Source: Pseudalkalibacillus hwajinpoensis (GTDB taxonomy: Bacteria > Bacillota > Bacilli > Bacillales > Guptibacillaceae). Taken from it: a stretch of DNA of 64,000 nucleotides. The translations under genes were made by a program, and so were the position numbers. Each line of letters starts with the position of its first letter. Position 1 is the first letter of the stretch. The notes beneath the pieces are model-generated. The model made no database searches. It was not told the DNA's origin and worked only from the letters and a program-made list of their open reading frames with translations. Where the stretch lies: positions 248,001 through 312,000 of the forward strand of contig NZ_JADFCM010000001.1 of assembly GCF_015234585.1 (NCBI RefSeq), written 5' to 3'. Below, piece by piece: positions 56,062-63,758 of this stretch.

Positions 56062-57549
56062 TTATTTGAAGAAGGGTAACTTAAATTTTTTCTCTTGTTT
56101 TCCGATAAGTGTTGTCCAATTTTTTACGAAAGCTGGCTCACGGTACTCCTTATCTACTTCGATCTTGCCAAATAATTTATCCTTAACTTGTACCATTGCT
56201 TCAGACAAAGCCTCAATATTATTTTTTTCAACCATAAGTCCGTTTTCCTGGTCTTTTATTAAATCTCTTGGTCCGTATTTAATATCATAAGCTACAACTG
56301 GGCAACCATTGTTTAGGCTTTCCATGATAACGAGTCCAAACCCTTCGTACTGACTTGGCAGGAAAGATGCTTTTGCAGTAGCAAATACGCTTTCTGGGTC
56401 ATCTGTTAGCCCTTTTAAGAAAATGTGCTTTTCAAGCTGATATTCTTTGATTTTTTCTTCGAGCTTTTCTTTCATCGGGCCTTCACCATATATATCAAGA
56501 GTGAAAGTAGACAGCTGTTCTCTAGTCAATTGGAAGGCTTCGATTAAATGGTCAGGTTGCTTCACATCAGTTAAGCGACCGATGAAAACAAATTTATTTT
56601 CACGCTCTCCTTTCAGATTTAAGGTTGATGGTGCGATAGAATGCGGGATAATGCTAATCTTTTCATTGTTAAAAATTAAATGAGAGAGATCCTTTTTTTG
56701 CTCTTGGGTTAACGCGACGATATGATCAACTTCATCTGCATGGTCGATAATATATTGATAAGATGATTTGATATCATTGATATCTTCACTTTGTAAGTGT
56801 GTATTATGAAGAATCGCGATTTTCGTAAGATCGTTACCTTTCAGCTCACACATAGGTTTATCAAGTAGACGAGCGTCATTAATAATGGTAGAAGAATCCT
56901 CAATCATCTGCTCCAGGCAATAGCGGAAGAAATCTTTTTCTGTTTTAAACTCAAGAATGCCTTTTTCAGTGAAATGATGGATACGAATGATCTTGTTGTC
57001 ACTCGTCCCATCGTATGTTTGGTTAACATAGGCATGTCCGCGATCATCATAATAGATCTCTTCAAGCTTATTTGTCGTCCCTTGTTTGTAATTGATCTTC
57101 CGATGGCATTTTCCTCGTTTATTAAATTCCTTTCGACACGCACGTTTGTGATTATAAGGATCCATAAAATCAATGAATTTCAGTGATCCATCTTCTGAAT
57201 CGTAACTCTTATAAAGAACGTATTCGCCGTTTTCAAAATAGCGATAGGTTTTATTCTTTTTAATTTCACGATACGTAAGTCCTTCTTCCTCAAGTGGTTG
57301 TTCGACTCTATCACCAGAATAAGAACGATCGGCAAGATAGTCGTAGATGTTCATCATCTTCACCGAACGTGGAACTTTGTTTTCCCGATAATATTGCTCA
57401 TATATGTCCCCATAGTAAGGATTGTAATTTGTTGTAATAATGGTATAGTTCAGGTCAGCCTGTTCTACTAATTTCTTAGTACGATCGAGGAGGGACTTTG
57501 TTCTGCCTCCAAATTGCTCGGGCAGTGTTGATGTAATGACGTAATTCAT
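56062..57549 (-). CDS. GT4-family glycosyltransferase, TagE/TarM-like (wall teichoic acid glycosylation)
   Basis: 495 residues. The N-terminal ~280 residues form an insertion rich in short strands (ENGEYVLYKSYDSEDGSLKF region; GHAYVNQTYDG), as in TagE/TarM-type enzymes; the C-terminal half is a GT4 Rossmann domain with FVFIGRLTDVKQPDHLI, KASFLPSQYEGFGLVIMES and the E-x7-E motif of retaining enzymes. Such enzymes add glucose or GlcNAc to poly(glycerol- or ribitol-phosphate). It is AT-richer than its neighbours and interrupts the spoIID-spoIIQ order, suggesting insertion. The exact acceptor is not shown. Confidence 0.75.
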   Translation of the reverse strand: MNYVITSTLPEQFGGRTKSLLDRTKKLVEQADLNYTIITTNYNPYYGDIYEQYYRENKVPRSVKMMNIYDYLADRSYSGDRVEQPLEEEGLTYREIKKNKTYRYFENGEYVLYKSYDSEDGSLKFIDFMDPYNHKRACRKEFNKRGKCHRKINYKQGTTNKLEEIYYDDRGHAYVNQTYDGTSDNKIIRIHHFTEKGILEFKTEKDFFRYCLEQMIEDSSTIINDARLLDKPMCELKGNDLTKIAILHNTHLQSEDINDIKSSYQYIIDHADEVDHIVALTQEQKKDLSHLIFNNEKISIIPHSIAPSTLNLKGERENKFVFIGRLTDVKQPDHLIEAFQLTREQLSTFTLDIYGEGPMKEKLEEKIKEYQLEKHIFLKGLTDDPESVFATAKASFLPSQYEGFGLVIMESLNNGCPVVAYDIKYGPRDLIKDQENGLMVEKNNIEALSEAMVQVKDKLFGKIEVDKEYREPAFVKNWTTLIGKQEKKFKLPFFK

Positions 57550-57621
57550 AATAGATTAATCCCCTTCATTCTCGTCTTGAATTAATCAAAACGGATTTTA
57601 GTGCCAAAAGTGTAGTTAAAG

Positions 57622-57627
57622 ATTATA
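57622..57627 (-). promoter_or_regulatory. candidate -10 box for the glycosyltransferase gene
   Basis: TATAAT on the minus strand about 75 bases before the start; no clear -35. The rest of the 300-base gap to spoIIQ is AT-rich and shows nothing else besides the spoIIQ promoter. Confidence 0.35.
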
Positions 57628-57801
57628 TACCCTCATATCCAAGGAATCATTCTTACAAACAGATAACAAAATATAAAACAATAAATAATGGCATATATAG
57701 AAAAATACGCCTAAAATCATAAGTAAATACTGGGAAAATCGAAATCATGAATAAAAACAACCCCCTTATCAAAAAATAAATAGACATTTTTTTAGGAACA
57801 T

Positions 57802-57831
57802 GTATATAAATCTCGCAACCTGACCACAATG
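57802..57831 (+). promoter_or_regulatory. sigma-F promoter for spoIIQ
   Basis: GTATA, exactly 15 bases, then GACCACAATG, close to the sigma-F consensus; 20 bases before the start codon. Confidence 0.75.
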
Positions 57832-57850
57832 TTGCTGAGGTGATGAACAA

Positions 57851-58762
57851 ATGGGAGACGAAAAACAACGATCTCATCCTGTTGAAAAAAGCGCTTCTAA
57901 ATGGCAGAAGCTAGCAAGAAAACGCTGGATCTATCCGGCAGTCTATCTTGGTTTTGCAGCAATTGTTCTTGCAGCCGTTCTATGGATGCAAGGTGGGCAA
58001 GAAAATGCTGGCCCGAAAGATTTAAGCGGAATTGATGAAGAAAGAAGTGCCTTTGACACTAATGACGAGTCCGTTCCAGTCCTTGGTGATTCAGAAGTCT
58101 TTAAAGTACCTGCATCCGAAGATAGTGGTGTATTTGTGCAGAAACAATTCTATGACACATCAGCTAGCACGCAAGAACAACAAGCAGCCCTTGTTTTCTA
58201 TAATAATACCTACTACCAAAATGCAGGAATTGACTACGCTAGTGAAGATGGAGCAAGCTTTGAAGTTAAAGCTGCAATGAGTGGTAAGGTTGTTAAAGTA
58301 TCAGACGACCAGCTGCTAGGAAATGTAGTTCATTTAGAACATGCAGATGGGGTTGTTACTGTCTATGAATCGCTTGAAGCAGTTGAAGTGGCAGAAGGCG
58401 ATAAAGTGAAGCAAGGCGATAAGCTTGGTAAGGCTGGAACAAACACATTTGATACAGACGCTGGTGTACACGTACACTTTGAAGTTCGTAAAGATGGCAC
58501 TCCAGTTAACCCACTTGATGTTTTTAATCAACCTTCTTCAGCAATTGAAGGTCCAGAAAAAGCCGGCAATGAAGTTTCCAACCCATCAGCCTCAGAAGGT
58601 ACTGATGTTGAGAACAAAGACAACAGTACAGAATCCGAAATGGATGCTGAGAAAGACGCCGAAGATGATGCAAAGAGTGCTGACGAGGATAAATCCGACG
58701 AGCAAAATAACAATGAGCAGAAATCGGATGATCAAAAATCAGATACAAAGGATTCAGAGTAA
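57851..58762 (+). CDS. spoIIQ: stage II sporulation protein Q (LytM-like)
   Basis: 303 residues: cytoplasmic N-terminus, membrane helix (about 27-46), LytM/M23 domain (about 115-225), then an 80-residue acidic, Asn/Ser-rich tail. The first zinc histidine is lost (N124 in QNAGIDYA) while H207-V-H209 remains, so peptidase activity is unlikely, as in B. subtilis SpoIIQ. It sits in the forespore membrane and binds SpoIIIAH across the septum. ATG after GAGGTGATG. Confidence 0.94.
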   Translation: MGDEKQRSHPVEKSASKWQKLARKRWIYPAVYLGFAAIVLAAVLWMQGGQENAGPKDLSGIDEERSAFDTNDESVPVLGDSEVFKVPASEDSGVFVQKQFYDTSASTQEQQAALVFYNNTYYQNAGIDYASEDGASFEVKAAMSGKVVKVSDDQLLGNVVHLEHADGVVTVYESLEAVEVAEGDKVKQGDKLGKAGTNTFDTDAGVHVHFEVRKDGTPVNPLDVFNQPSSAIEGPEKAGNEVSNPSASEGTDVENKDNSTESEMDAEKDAEDDAKSADEDKSDEQNNNEQKSDDQKSDTKDSE

Positions 58763-58765
58763 CAG

Positions 58766-58793
58766 AAATCCCCGAGCAATCGGGGGTTTTTTA
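58766..58793 (+). terminator. intrinsic terminator after spoIIQ
   Basis: CCCCGA GCAA TCGGGG with a T6 tail. Confidence 0.9.
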
Positions 58794-59263
58794 TTTGTTT
58801 TCGATTCAACATGACACGGTTCGACCTTTCCCGGGAAATAGCATGCTAATTCCAGTTTTATAGCATAAAAAGAATTGAAATTGATTGAAATCCTGGGGAT
58901 TAAAGAAATCAATTAGTAAATAATTGCATGAAAAGATGCGAAAAGAAATACTATAGAAGAGGTTCTTTTAGGAAATGATTTAGCATACCAAAAAGGCAAA
59001 AATCGGTCATTATAAGAAAATTTAAATAAAACCCCTTGTCCCTCTTGACTTTTTGGTATATAACCACCTTTGCCTTAATAAAATGTTACAAAACTTAGTA
59101 AATGAGGGGCAGAGGTGAGAAGTTGTGGTAAGGCTTCGAAGTATTCTTGCATGCAATACTCCTGACATCATGTAGGTCGACCTGATGACTAGAGCTTCGT
59201 AGCATGATCACTTTATCAGTCTCATTTCGCATCTCTCACATCCAATTTAGGGAGGCGAGTGGT
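58794..59263 (+). promoter_or_regulatory. spoIIID upstream region and leader
   Basis: About 470 noncoding bases. A sigma-E-like promoter GTATATA (59056-59062), 14 bases, AATAAAAT (59077-59084) would give a leader of about 170 bases. It holds AGTATT/AATACT (59140-59160) around the palindrome TTGCATGCAA and another palindrome AGGTCGACCT (59174-59183). Inverted arms ATACCAAAAAG and CTTTTTGGTAT lie around 58985 and 59049, the latter overlapping the promoter. TTTCCCGGGAAA near 58828-58839 is a further palindrome. Confidence 0.45.
59125..59175 (+). CDS. possible 16-residue upstream ORF in the spoIIID leader
   Basis: GTG start, 16 codons and TAG, with GAGGTGAG at a good distance. It lies over the AGTATT/AATACT hairpin. 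A leader-peptide role is only a guess; conservation would have to be shown. Confidence 0.25.
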   Translation: MVRLRSILACNTPDIM

Positions 59264-59536
59264 GTGCACGATTACATCAAAGAGCGAACCATCAAGATTG
59301 GAAATTACATCGTGGAGACTAAGAAAACGGTGAGGGTGATCGCCAAAGAGTTTGGAGTGTCCAAAAGTACCGTTCATAAGGATTTAACAGAACGGCTTCC
59401 CGAAATTAATCCGGACCTCGCCAATGAGGTGAAGGGGATTCTCGAGTATCATAAATCGATACGCCATCTCCGCGGCGGCGAAGCGACGAGAATAAAATAT
59501 AGAAAGGATACGGAAAAAGAAGAAGCTGTCAAATAA
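59264..59536 (+). CDS. spoIIID: stage III sporulation regulator SpoIIID
   Basis: 90 residues. HDYIKERTIKIGNYIVETKK and VRVIAKEFGVSKSTVHKDL (helix-turn-helix) are nearly identical to B. subtilis SpoIIID, a mother-cell DNA-binding protein that switches the sigma-E regulon and promotes sigK. GTG start after AGGGAGGCG; upstream in-frame codons are not conserved. mbl follows, as in B. subtilis. Confidence 0.96.
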   Translation: MHDYIKERTIKIGNYIVETKKTVRVIAKEFGVSKSTVHKDLTERLPEINPDLANEVKGILEYHKSIRHLRGGEATRIKYRKDTEKEEAVK

Positions 59537-59590
59537 TACGCCTAAAAACGACATTTTTTTCTAAATACTTTCTTCCTGGTTCTTTATTTG

Positions 59591-59599
59591 TGGTACAAT
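59591..59599 (+). promoter_or_regulatory. extended -10 promoter for mbl
   Basis: TGTGGTACAAT contains TGG-TACAAT, 77 bases before the start; the same extended form as at glyA. Confidence 0.55.
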
Positions 59600-59675
59600 A
59601 TACTAATGGATAAGTAGTTTAAACATACTAGGACTGAGACAATAGATGAGTGAAAGAATACAGGGAGGATAAGTC

Positions 59676-60677
59676 ATGTTTTCACGTGATATTGGGATTG
59701 ATTTAGGTACCGCGAACGTACTGATTTATGTGAAAGGCAGAGGCATAGTGTTGGATGAACCTTCTGTCGTGGCATTAGACACTGGTACTGGAAGAGCACT
59801 TGCTGTAGGTGAAGAAGCAAGACAAATGGTTGGCCGGACTCCTGGAAACATCGTTGCAACACGTCCATTGAAAGATGGCGTTATTGCAGACTTCGATATT
59901 ACAGAAGTGATGCTGAGACATTTCTTGAACAAAATTAATGTAAAAAGCTTTCTATCTAAGCCGCGTATTCTAATTTGTACGCCAACAAACATTACGTCTG
60001 TTGAAAAGAAAGCGATTAAAGAAGCTGCTGAAAAAAGCGGTGGAAAACAAATTTTCCTTGAAGAAGAACCAAAAGTAGCAGCGATTGGCGCTGGCATGGA
60101 TATATTTCAGCCAAGCGGTAATATGGTTGTGGACATTGGCGGTGGAACGACGGATATCGCAGTTCTTTCAATGGGCGATATTGTCACCGCCTCTTCCATT
60201 AAAATGGCAGGGGACAAGTTCGATTACGAAATCCTGGATTACATCAAGAAAACGTATAAGCTTCTCATAGGGGAGCGGACAGCAGAACAAATTAAGATTA
60301 ACGTAGCAACGGTATTTCCAGGCGGCCGGAAAGAAGAACTTGATATTCGTGGACGAGATATGGTTTCAGGACTTCCTCGCACGATCACAGTGAAATCTGA
60401 TGAAATTCAGCAGGCCCTTCAGGAGCCAATTACACATATGGTAATGGCCGCGAAGAGCGTACTTGAAAGAACTCCTCCAGAACTTTCAGCAGATATTATT
60501 GACCGTGGTGTCATCATGACAGGCGGGGGTGCTTTGCTTCACGGTATTGATCAGCTATTCGCTGAAGAGCTAATGGTACCTGTACTCATTGCCGAAGAGC
60601 CAATGAGCTGCGTTGCAAAAGGGACAGGCCTCATGCTTGAGCATATTGACAAAATTGCAAAGAAAAAATTAGTCTAA
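59676..60677 (+). CDS. mbl: rod-shape protein Mbl (MreB homologue)
   Basis: 333 residues of the actin/MreB fold. IGIDLGTANVLIYVKG (phosphate 1), MVVDIGGGTTDIAVLSMGDI (phosphate 2) and TGGGALLHGIDQLF are present. It forms membrane-bound filaments that guide side-wall synthesis. Adjacent to spoIIID, which marks it as Mbl rather than MreB or MreBH. ATG after AGGGAGG. Confidence 0.95.
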   Translation: MFSRDIGIDLGTANVLIYVKGRGIVLDEPSVVALDTGTGRALAVGEEARQMVGRTPGNIVATRPLKDGVIADFDITEVMLRHFLNKINVKSFLSKPRILICTPTNITSVEKKAIKEAAEKSGGKQIFLEEEPKVAAIGAGMDIFQPSGNMVVDIGGGTTDIAVLSMGDIVTASSIKMAGDKFDYEILDYIKKTYKLLIGERTAEQIKINVATVFPGGRKEELDIRGRDMVSGLPRTITVKSDEIQQALQEPITHMVMAAKSVLERTPPELSADIIDRGVIMTGGGALLHGIDQLFAEELMVPVLIAEEPMSCVAKGTGLMLEHIDKIAKKKLV

Positions 60678-60713
60678 ATTAGAACGGAAACTATTCGTAA
60701 GGGTGTAATCATA

Positions 60714-60998
60714 ATGGCGAACAACCATGAAAAGGTGAACCAGACCTCAGAGCATAAGGAACTTCCTAATGAAGAGGCCATAAAAACGAATAAGAATAAA
60801 GAAACGAAAGAGCGTAAGCCAAGGATTCGGTTAATTCCAATCTGGCTACGCCTTCTTCTCGTTGCCCTATTGCTCGTCGCTTCACTTGTAGCAGGTGCGA
60901 TGATCGGTTACGGTGTCATTGGAGACGGAAGCCCTGCAGACGTCTTTAAGAAGAGTACATGGGTAAAGATTAGTGATATCGTCAAAAAAGAAGAGTAA
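60714..60998 (+). CDS. EpuA-family small membrane protein
   Basis: 94 residues: a charged N-terminus (Lys/Glu rich), RIRLIPIWLRLLLVALLLVA membrane start, one helix (about 44-68) and GYGVIGDGSPADVFKKSTW. This pattern is the EpuA family, often labelled as an RNA polymerase beta-associated protein in databases though evidence is thin. It lies between mbl and fabZ. Confidence 0.8.
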   Translation: MANNHEKVNQTSEHKELPNEEAIKTNKNKETKERKPRIRLIPIWLRLLLVALLLVASLVAGAMIGYGVIGDGSPADVFKKSTWVKISDIVKKEE

Positions 60999-61016
60999 CA
61001 GTTAGGAGAATGAATT

Positions 61017-61439
61017 ATGTTAGATAGTCAGGACATTAAGAAGATTATCCCGCATCGTTACCCTTTTCTGCTCGTTGATCGAATTCTTGAAGTAGAAGAA
61101 GAAGTAAGAGCAGTTGGTATAAAGAACGTTACGGCGAATGAAGAGTTCTTTAATGGACATTTTCCAGACTACCCAGTTATGCCAGGTGTGTTAATCGTAG
61201 AAGCGCTTGCTCAGGTAGGTGCTGTCGCGATGCTGAAGAAGGAAGATAATCAAGGCAAGCTAGCCTTCTTTACTGGTATTGACAAATGTCGCTTTAAAAA
61301 ACAGGTTAAGCCGGGAGATCAGCTTCGTCTCGAAGTTGAAATCATTCGTATCAAAGGACCGATCGGCAAAGGTAAAGCAACAGCAACAGTGGATGGCGAA
61401 GTTGCAGCAGAAGCCGAGATTATGTTTGCATTGAAGTAG
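61017..61439 (+). CDS. fabZ: 3-hydroxyacyl-[ACP] dehydratase FabZ
   Basis: 140 residues, hot-dog fold. [16 protein letters not shown] at the N-terminus and [20 protein letters not shown] with the catalytic His and Glu. It dehydrates 3-hydroxyacyl-ACP in fatty acid synthesis. ATG after TTAGGAGAATG. Strong terminator follows. Confidence 0.96.
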   Translation: MLDSQDIKKIIPHRYPFLLVDRILEVEEEVRAVGIKNVTANEEFFNGHFPDYPVMPGVLIVEALAQVGAVAMLKKEDNQGKLAFFTGIDKCRFKKQVKPGDQLRLEVEIIRIKGPIGKGKATATVDGEVAAEAEIMFALK

Positions 61440-61446
61440 GACAAGC

Positions 61447-61490
61447 AAATCCCTATTTCCGTAATTTACACGGAAATAGGGATTTTTTTT
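61447..61490 (+). terminator. intrinsic terminator after fabZ
   Basis: 16-bp perfect stem AAATCCCTATTTCCGT with its complement, seven-base loop and T8 tail. Confidence 0.92.
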
Positions 61491-61598
61491 GGAGTGTGAA
61501 GTTCATTTTAGAAGAGACTTGATTATGACTCAAATGTTGATGTAATGTTAAACGATCATAGAGACTATGTAAATTCCGACAAATCCCCTTTTTTACCT

Positions 61599-61606
61599 GC
61601 TATGAT
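61599..61606 (+). promoter_or_regulatory. extended -10 promoter for the small lipoprotein gene
   Basis: TGCTATGAT is an extended -10; GACAAA about 17 bases upstream may be a poor -35. Confidence 0.5.
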
Positions 61607-61662
61607 TTACTCAACCGCTTCATAGCGGTAAAACTTATCGAGTTCAGGGAGGAATTTTGGAA

Positions 61663-61836
61663 ATGAATAACAAGAAATTCATGCTCAAAATTGCAACTTC
61701 GTTAGTAGCTGTTATGTTAATCACAGCGTGTAACAGCGGTGAAAATGATTCTGAGAACGGCAATAACTCTATGAACAATGGAAGCAACACCGAAGAGCCA
61801 GCGCCTAACGAAAACTCTGAGAACTCTGCTGAATAA
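61663..61836 (+). CDS. very small lipoprotein
   Basis: 57 residues. MNNKKFMLKIATSLVAVML is a signal peptide, followed by lipobox ITAC (Cys about 23). The mature part is only about 35 residues of Asn, Ser and Glu with no fold. GGGAGGAA ribosome site, own promoter and terminator make it likely to be a real gene. Function unknown. Confidence 0.75.
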   Translation: MNNKKFMLKIATSLVAVMLITACNSGENDSENGNNSMNNGSNTEEPAPNENSENSAE

Positions 61837-61845
61837 GAACTTTCT

Positions 61846-61878
61846 CTCCTGTCCTTCGTGGACAGGAGTTTCTGATTT
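61846..61878 (+). terminator. terminator after the small lipoprotein gene
   Basis: CTCCTGTCC TTCGT GGACAGGAG, then TTTCTGATTT. Confidence 0.8.
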
Positions 61879-61908
61879 CAAGAGAAAATTCGTTTGTAAG
61901 CAGTTGAT

Positions 61909-62241
61909 TTATTCATTATTACCATGATGAAGTTGCCACTTTTTAAACTCTAAATAGTCAGCGAAATCTTTTTTTGTAATACCTGAGCGCATCGCTTCTT
62001 CGATTAATTCTTTCCATTCAGTGTCGAGTGCCGGCTCTTCGTGATCTTCTTCTAATATGAACACTTCCATAGGAACCTTTAATTCTCCCGCTATTTTCTC
62101 AAGAAATTGAATAGAAGGATTAGCCTGTTGATTTCGTTCAATCGAACTTAAATAAGACTTGGCAACCCCTGCCCGTTTAGCGAGTTCAGTTAAAGACAGT
62201 CCCATACGATTCCGATAAAGTTTAATTTTTTCCCCTATCAT
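61909..62241 (-). CDS. SinR-like repressor, copy 1
   Basis: 110 residues. N-terminal Cro/C1-type helix-turn-helix (SLTELAKRAGVAKSYLSSIE) very close to SinR, then the SinR tetramerisation/SinI-binding part LDTEWKELIEEAMRSGITKK and DYLEFKKW. SinR represses biofilm matrix genes in B. subtilis. ATG after GAGGTAAAGG. A possible promoter TTGATA/TAATGA and a perfect palindrome lie upstream. It is divergent from a small sinI-like gene. Confidence 0.85.
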   Translation of the reverse strand: MIGEKIKLYRNRMGLSLTELAKRAGVAKSYLSSIERNQQANPSIQFLEKIAGELKVPMEVFILEEDHEEPALDTEWKELIEEAMRSGITKKDFADYLEFKKWQLHHGNNE

Positions 62242-62292
62242 CCCTTTACCTCGACTTTATCATTATTTATTGTGTTAATTTTATCAAGAACA

Positions 62293-62316
62293 ATTTGTTC
62301 TGTAAACAGAACAAAT
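62293..62316. promoter_or_regulatory. palindromic SinR-type operator upstream of sinR copy 1
   Basis: Perfect 11-base arms ATTTGTTCTGT and ACAGAACAAAT separated by AA. The core GTTCTGTAAACAGAAC (62297-62312) contains SinR-like GTTCT half-sites in inverted order. A near copy of this core lies at the promoter of sinR copy 2. Confidence 0.65.
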
Positions 62317-62489
62317 GTCGTGTTTTTATATTGATCTTCTAAAAGTCTCGTTGAACAAAATAATTAAAATTTAAGAACGAGAGAGTATTTGGTAGTATAT
62401 AGAAGATTATATGCTAATAACAGTCCAATACAAAGAATTTTCAGTCTTTTTAATCTTCCAAAATAAGACTATATTAGATGTACATTCTA

Positions 62490-62514
62490 AATAAAGAACA
62501 AAACGTTCTTTATT
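62490..62514. promoter_or_regulatory. inverted SinR-type sites before the sinI-like gene
   Basis: AATAAAGAAC / GTTCTTTATT, perfect 10-base arms with a five-base gap. Each arm carries GTTCTTT, matching the B. subtilis SinR consensus GTTCTYT. The region between the two divergent genes (about 310 bases) is otherwise AT-rich with no gene. Confidence 0.6.
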
Positions 62515-62553
62515 AATGTCGTTTATTGCTGAATTATATAAGGGGGATGGGGA

Positions 62554-62676
62554 ATGAAAACGTATACTGACGAAAAATTGGATCAGGAATGGGTGACCCT
62601 TATTTCAATTGCAAGAAGCATGGGATTATCTAAGGAGGAAGTGAAGGATTTTCTAATCAATTCCTCAAAAAAGTAA
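62554..62676 (+). CDS. SinI-like antirepressor peptide, copy 1
   Basis: 40 residues: LDQEWVTLISIARSMGLS and KEEVKDFL match the helical hairpin of SinI that binds SinR (compare LDQEWVELMVEA in B. subtilis). ATG after GGGGGATGGGG. It is divergent from sinR copy 1 and is followed by an unknown gene whose ribosome site overlaps its stop. Confidence 0.8.
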   Translation: MKTYTDEKLDQEWVTLISIARSMGLSKEEVKDFLINSSKK

Positions 62677-62685
62677 GGAGGAATG

Positions 62686-62952
62686 ATGGTGATCAAGTTA
62701 GGGGAAGGGACTTTTGTCTCTTATATTTTAGGGAAAAGGATTAAAATCATTGCGGTTGATAAACTGGTCGCCAAGCTCTACATCAATGACGAATATAAAG
62801 GGAAGTGCGATTTATCTTTTATTCTAGAGAAAATCCACGGACTTGAAAATAAAGAACAAGACATCAAGGGAATAATCCGAGATGAACAGAAAATGTACGA
62901 TGAACTTAGGGAGATTATACAAAACCAAAATATTTCATCTCATTATGAATAA
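62686..62952 (+). CDS. hypothetical protein downstream of the sinI-like gene
   Basis: 88 residues if it begins at the second of two adjacent ATGs; the first is too near AAGGAGG. The N-terminal half alternates hydrophobic residues (IKIIAVDKLVAKLYI), looking like beta strands; the C-terminal half is helical and charged. No family recognised. It is read with the sinI-like gene, ten bases apart. The DNA is AT-rich. Confidence 0.6.
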   Translation: MVIKLGEGTFVSYILGKRIKIIAVDKLVAKLYINDEYKGKCDLSFILEKIHGLENKEQDIKGIIRDEQKMYDELREIIQNQNISSHYE

Positions 62953-62965
62953 AGGGACAACGTAG

Positions 62966-63268
62966 GAGAAGTTTTTTGTTATTTATTTAGCATGTATTAA
63001 CACTCTTGATGGATTTATCACATATTGGGGAATTCAAAATGGATGGATCGGAGAAGTGAATCCACTAATGCGAGCGCTATTTCAAATGGATCCACTTGTT
63101 TTCCAAATGTATAAAATAGGTTTGTCTATTTTTCTGATCGTCTTACTTTTAAAATTTCATCACTTAAAATCCGTTTTAATACGGATTTTATTAATCGTGG
63201 CTTCAACAATATATTCTTTCATATTGTGTATCCACGGCTATTGGGTATATATACTGTTACCCAAATAG
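62966..63268 (+). CDS. DUF5658-like small membrane protein, start codon unclear
   Basis: About 100 residues with three membrane helices. The first, FFVIYLACINTLDGFITYWG, and NPLMRAL are typical of DUF5658 proteins. The frame is open from 62966, but its first canonical start is GTG 63056, which would cut off the conserved first helix. AGGAG at 62964-62968 precedes ATT at 62981, a possible non-standard start. A start-codon mutation or frameshift is also possible. Confidence 0.5.
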   Translation, partial: EKFFVIYLACINTLDGFITYWGIQNGWIGEVNPLMRALFQMDPLVFQMYKIGLSIFLIVLLLKFHHLKSVLIRILLIVASTIYSFILCIHGYWVYILLPK

Positions 63269-63270
63269 AT

Positions 63271-63298
63271 AAGAGCCTACTGGAAGATGTCGGCTCTT
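63271..63298. other. hairpin between the DUF5658-like gene and sinR copy 2
   Basis: AAGAGCC / GGCTCTT stem between convergent genes. An A-run follows on the plus strand, so its use as terminator is doubtful for that strand. Confidence 0.4.
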
Positions 63299-63309
63299 AA
63301 AAAAACAAT

Positions 63310-63645
63310 TTATTGATCAGACCCCTGTTTGGCCCGCCACTTATTAAACTCCAGAAACTCCCTGAACTGGTCCTTGCTTATACCAGACTCCATCGCTTCT
63401 TTAACGATCTTTTTCCATTCCGAGTCTAACTCACTCTGATGAATAGGATCATCTCCCTGAAGTAGTACCTCTACCGAAACATCAAGAACATTAGATATTT
63501 TATCTAGGAATTGGATAGAGGGATTTGATTGTATATTTCGTTCAATTGAACTCAGATATGACTTGGCCACATTCGCGCGTTCCGCTAATTCTGAAAGAGA
63601 TAACCCTTTGCGTAAACGATACTTCTTTACTTCTTCACCTATCAC
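63310..63645 (-). CDS. sinR: SinR-like repressor, copy 2
   Basis: 111 residues. SLSELAERANVAKSYLSSIE is the DNA-binding helix-turn-helix, and LDSEWKKIVKEAMESGISKD plus REFLEFNKW the SinI-binding/tetramer domain; it is closer to B. subtilis SinR than copy 1. ATG after GGAGGGATACACGTG-like sequence. Its own promoter and a sinI gene lie just upstream, the classic sinI-sinR order. Confidence 0.88.
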   Translation of the reverse strand: MIGEEVKKYRLRKGLSLSELAERANVAKSYLSSIERNIQSNPSIQFLDKISNVLDVSVEVLLQGDDPIHQSELDSEWKKIVKEAMESGISKDQFREFLEFNKWRAKQGSDQ

Positions 63646-63689
63646 GTGTATCCCTCCGATGCTTCGACAAAATTCTTTGATTGTATGTA

Positions 63690-63724
63690 ATTATACCAGT
63701 ATGTTATTGTTCCGTAAATAGAAC
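63690..63724 (-). promoter_or_regulatory. promoter and operator of sinR copy 2
   Basis: On the minus strand TTACGG, 16 bases, TATAAT with extended TGG. The plus-strand bases 63709-63724, GTTCCGTAAATAGAAC, repeat the operator core of sinR copy 1 (14 of 16 identical) and cover the -35 box, suggesting autorepression or cross-repression. Confidence 0.65.
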
Positions 63725-63755
63725 GAAAGCGGCATCCGTTCTGCCGCTTTCGTTC
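63721..63755. terminator. perfect 14-bp hairpin between sinI and sinR copy 2
   Basis: GAACGAAAGCGGCA and its complement around a seven-base loop, starting three bases after the sinI stop on the minus strand. The T tail is weak (TATTTA). It would lower read-through from sinI into sinR; its outer bases overlap the operator. Confidence 0.55.
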
Positions 63756-63758
63756 AGG

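Noticed and set aside
57653..57877. Hydrophobic minus-strand frame between the glycosyltransferase gene and spoIIQ
   Set aside because: It overlaps the spoIIQ promoter and start, has no ribosome site, and its hydrophobicity comes from AT-rich DNA.
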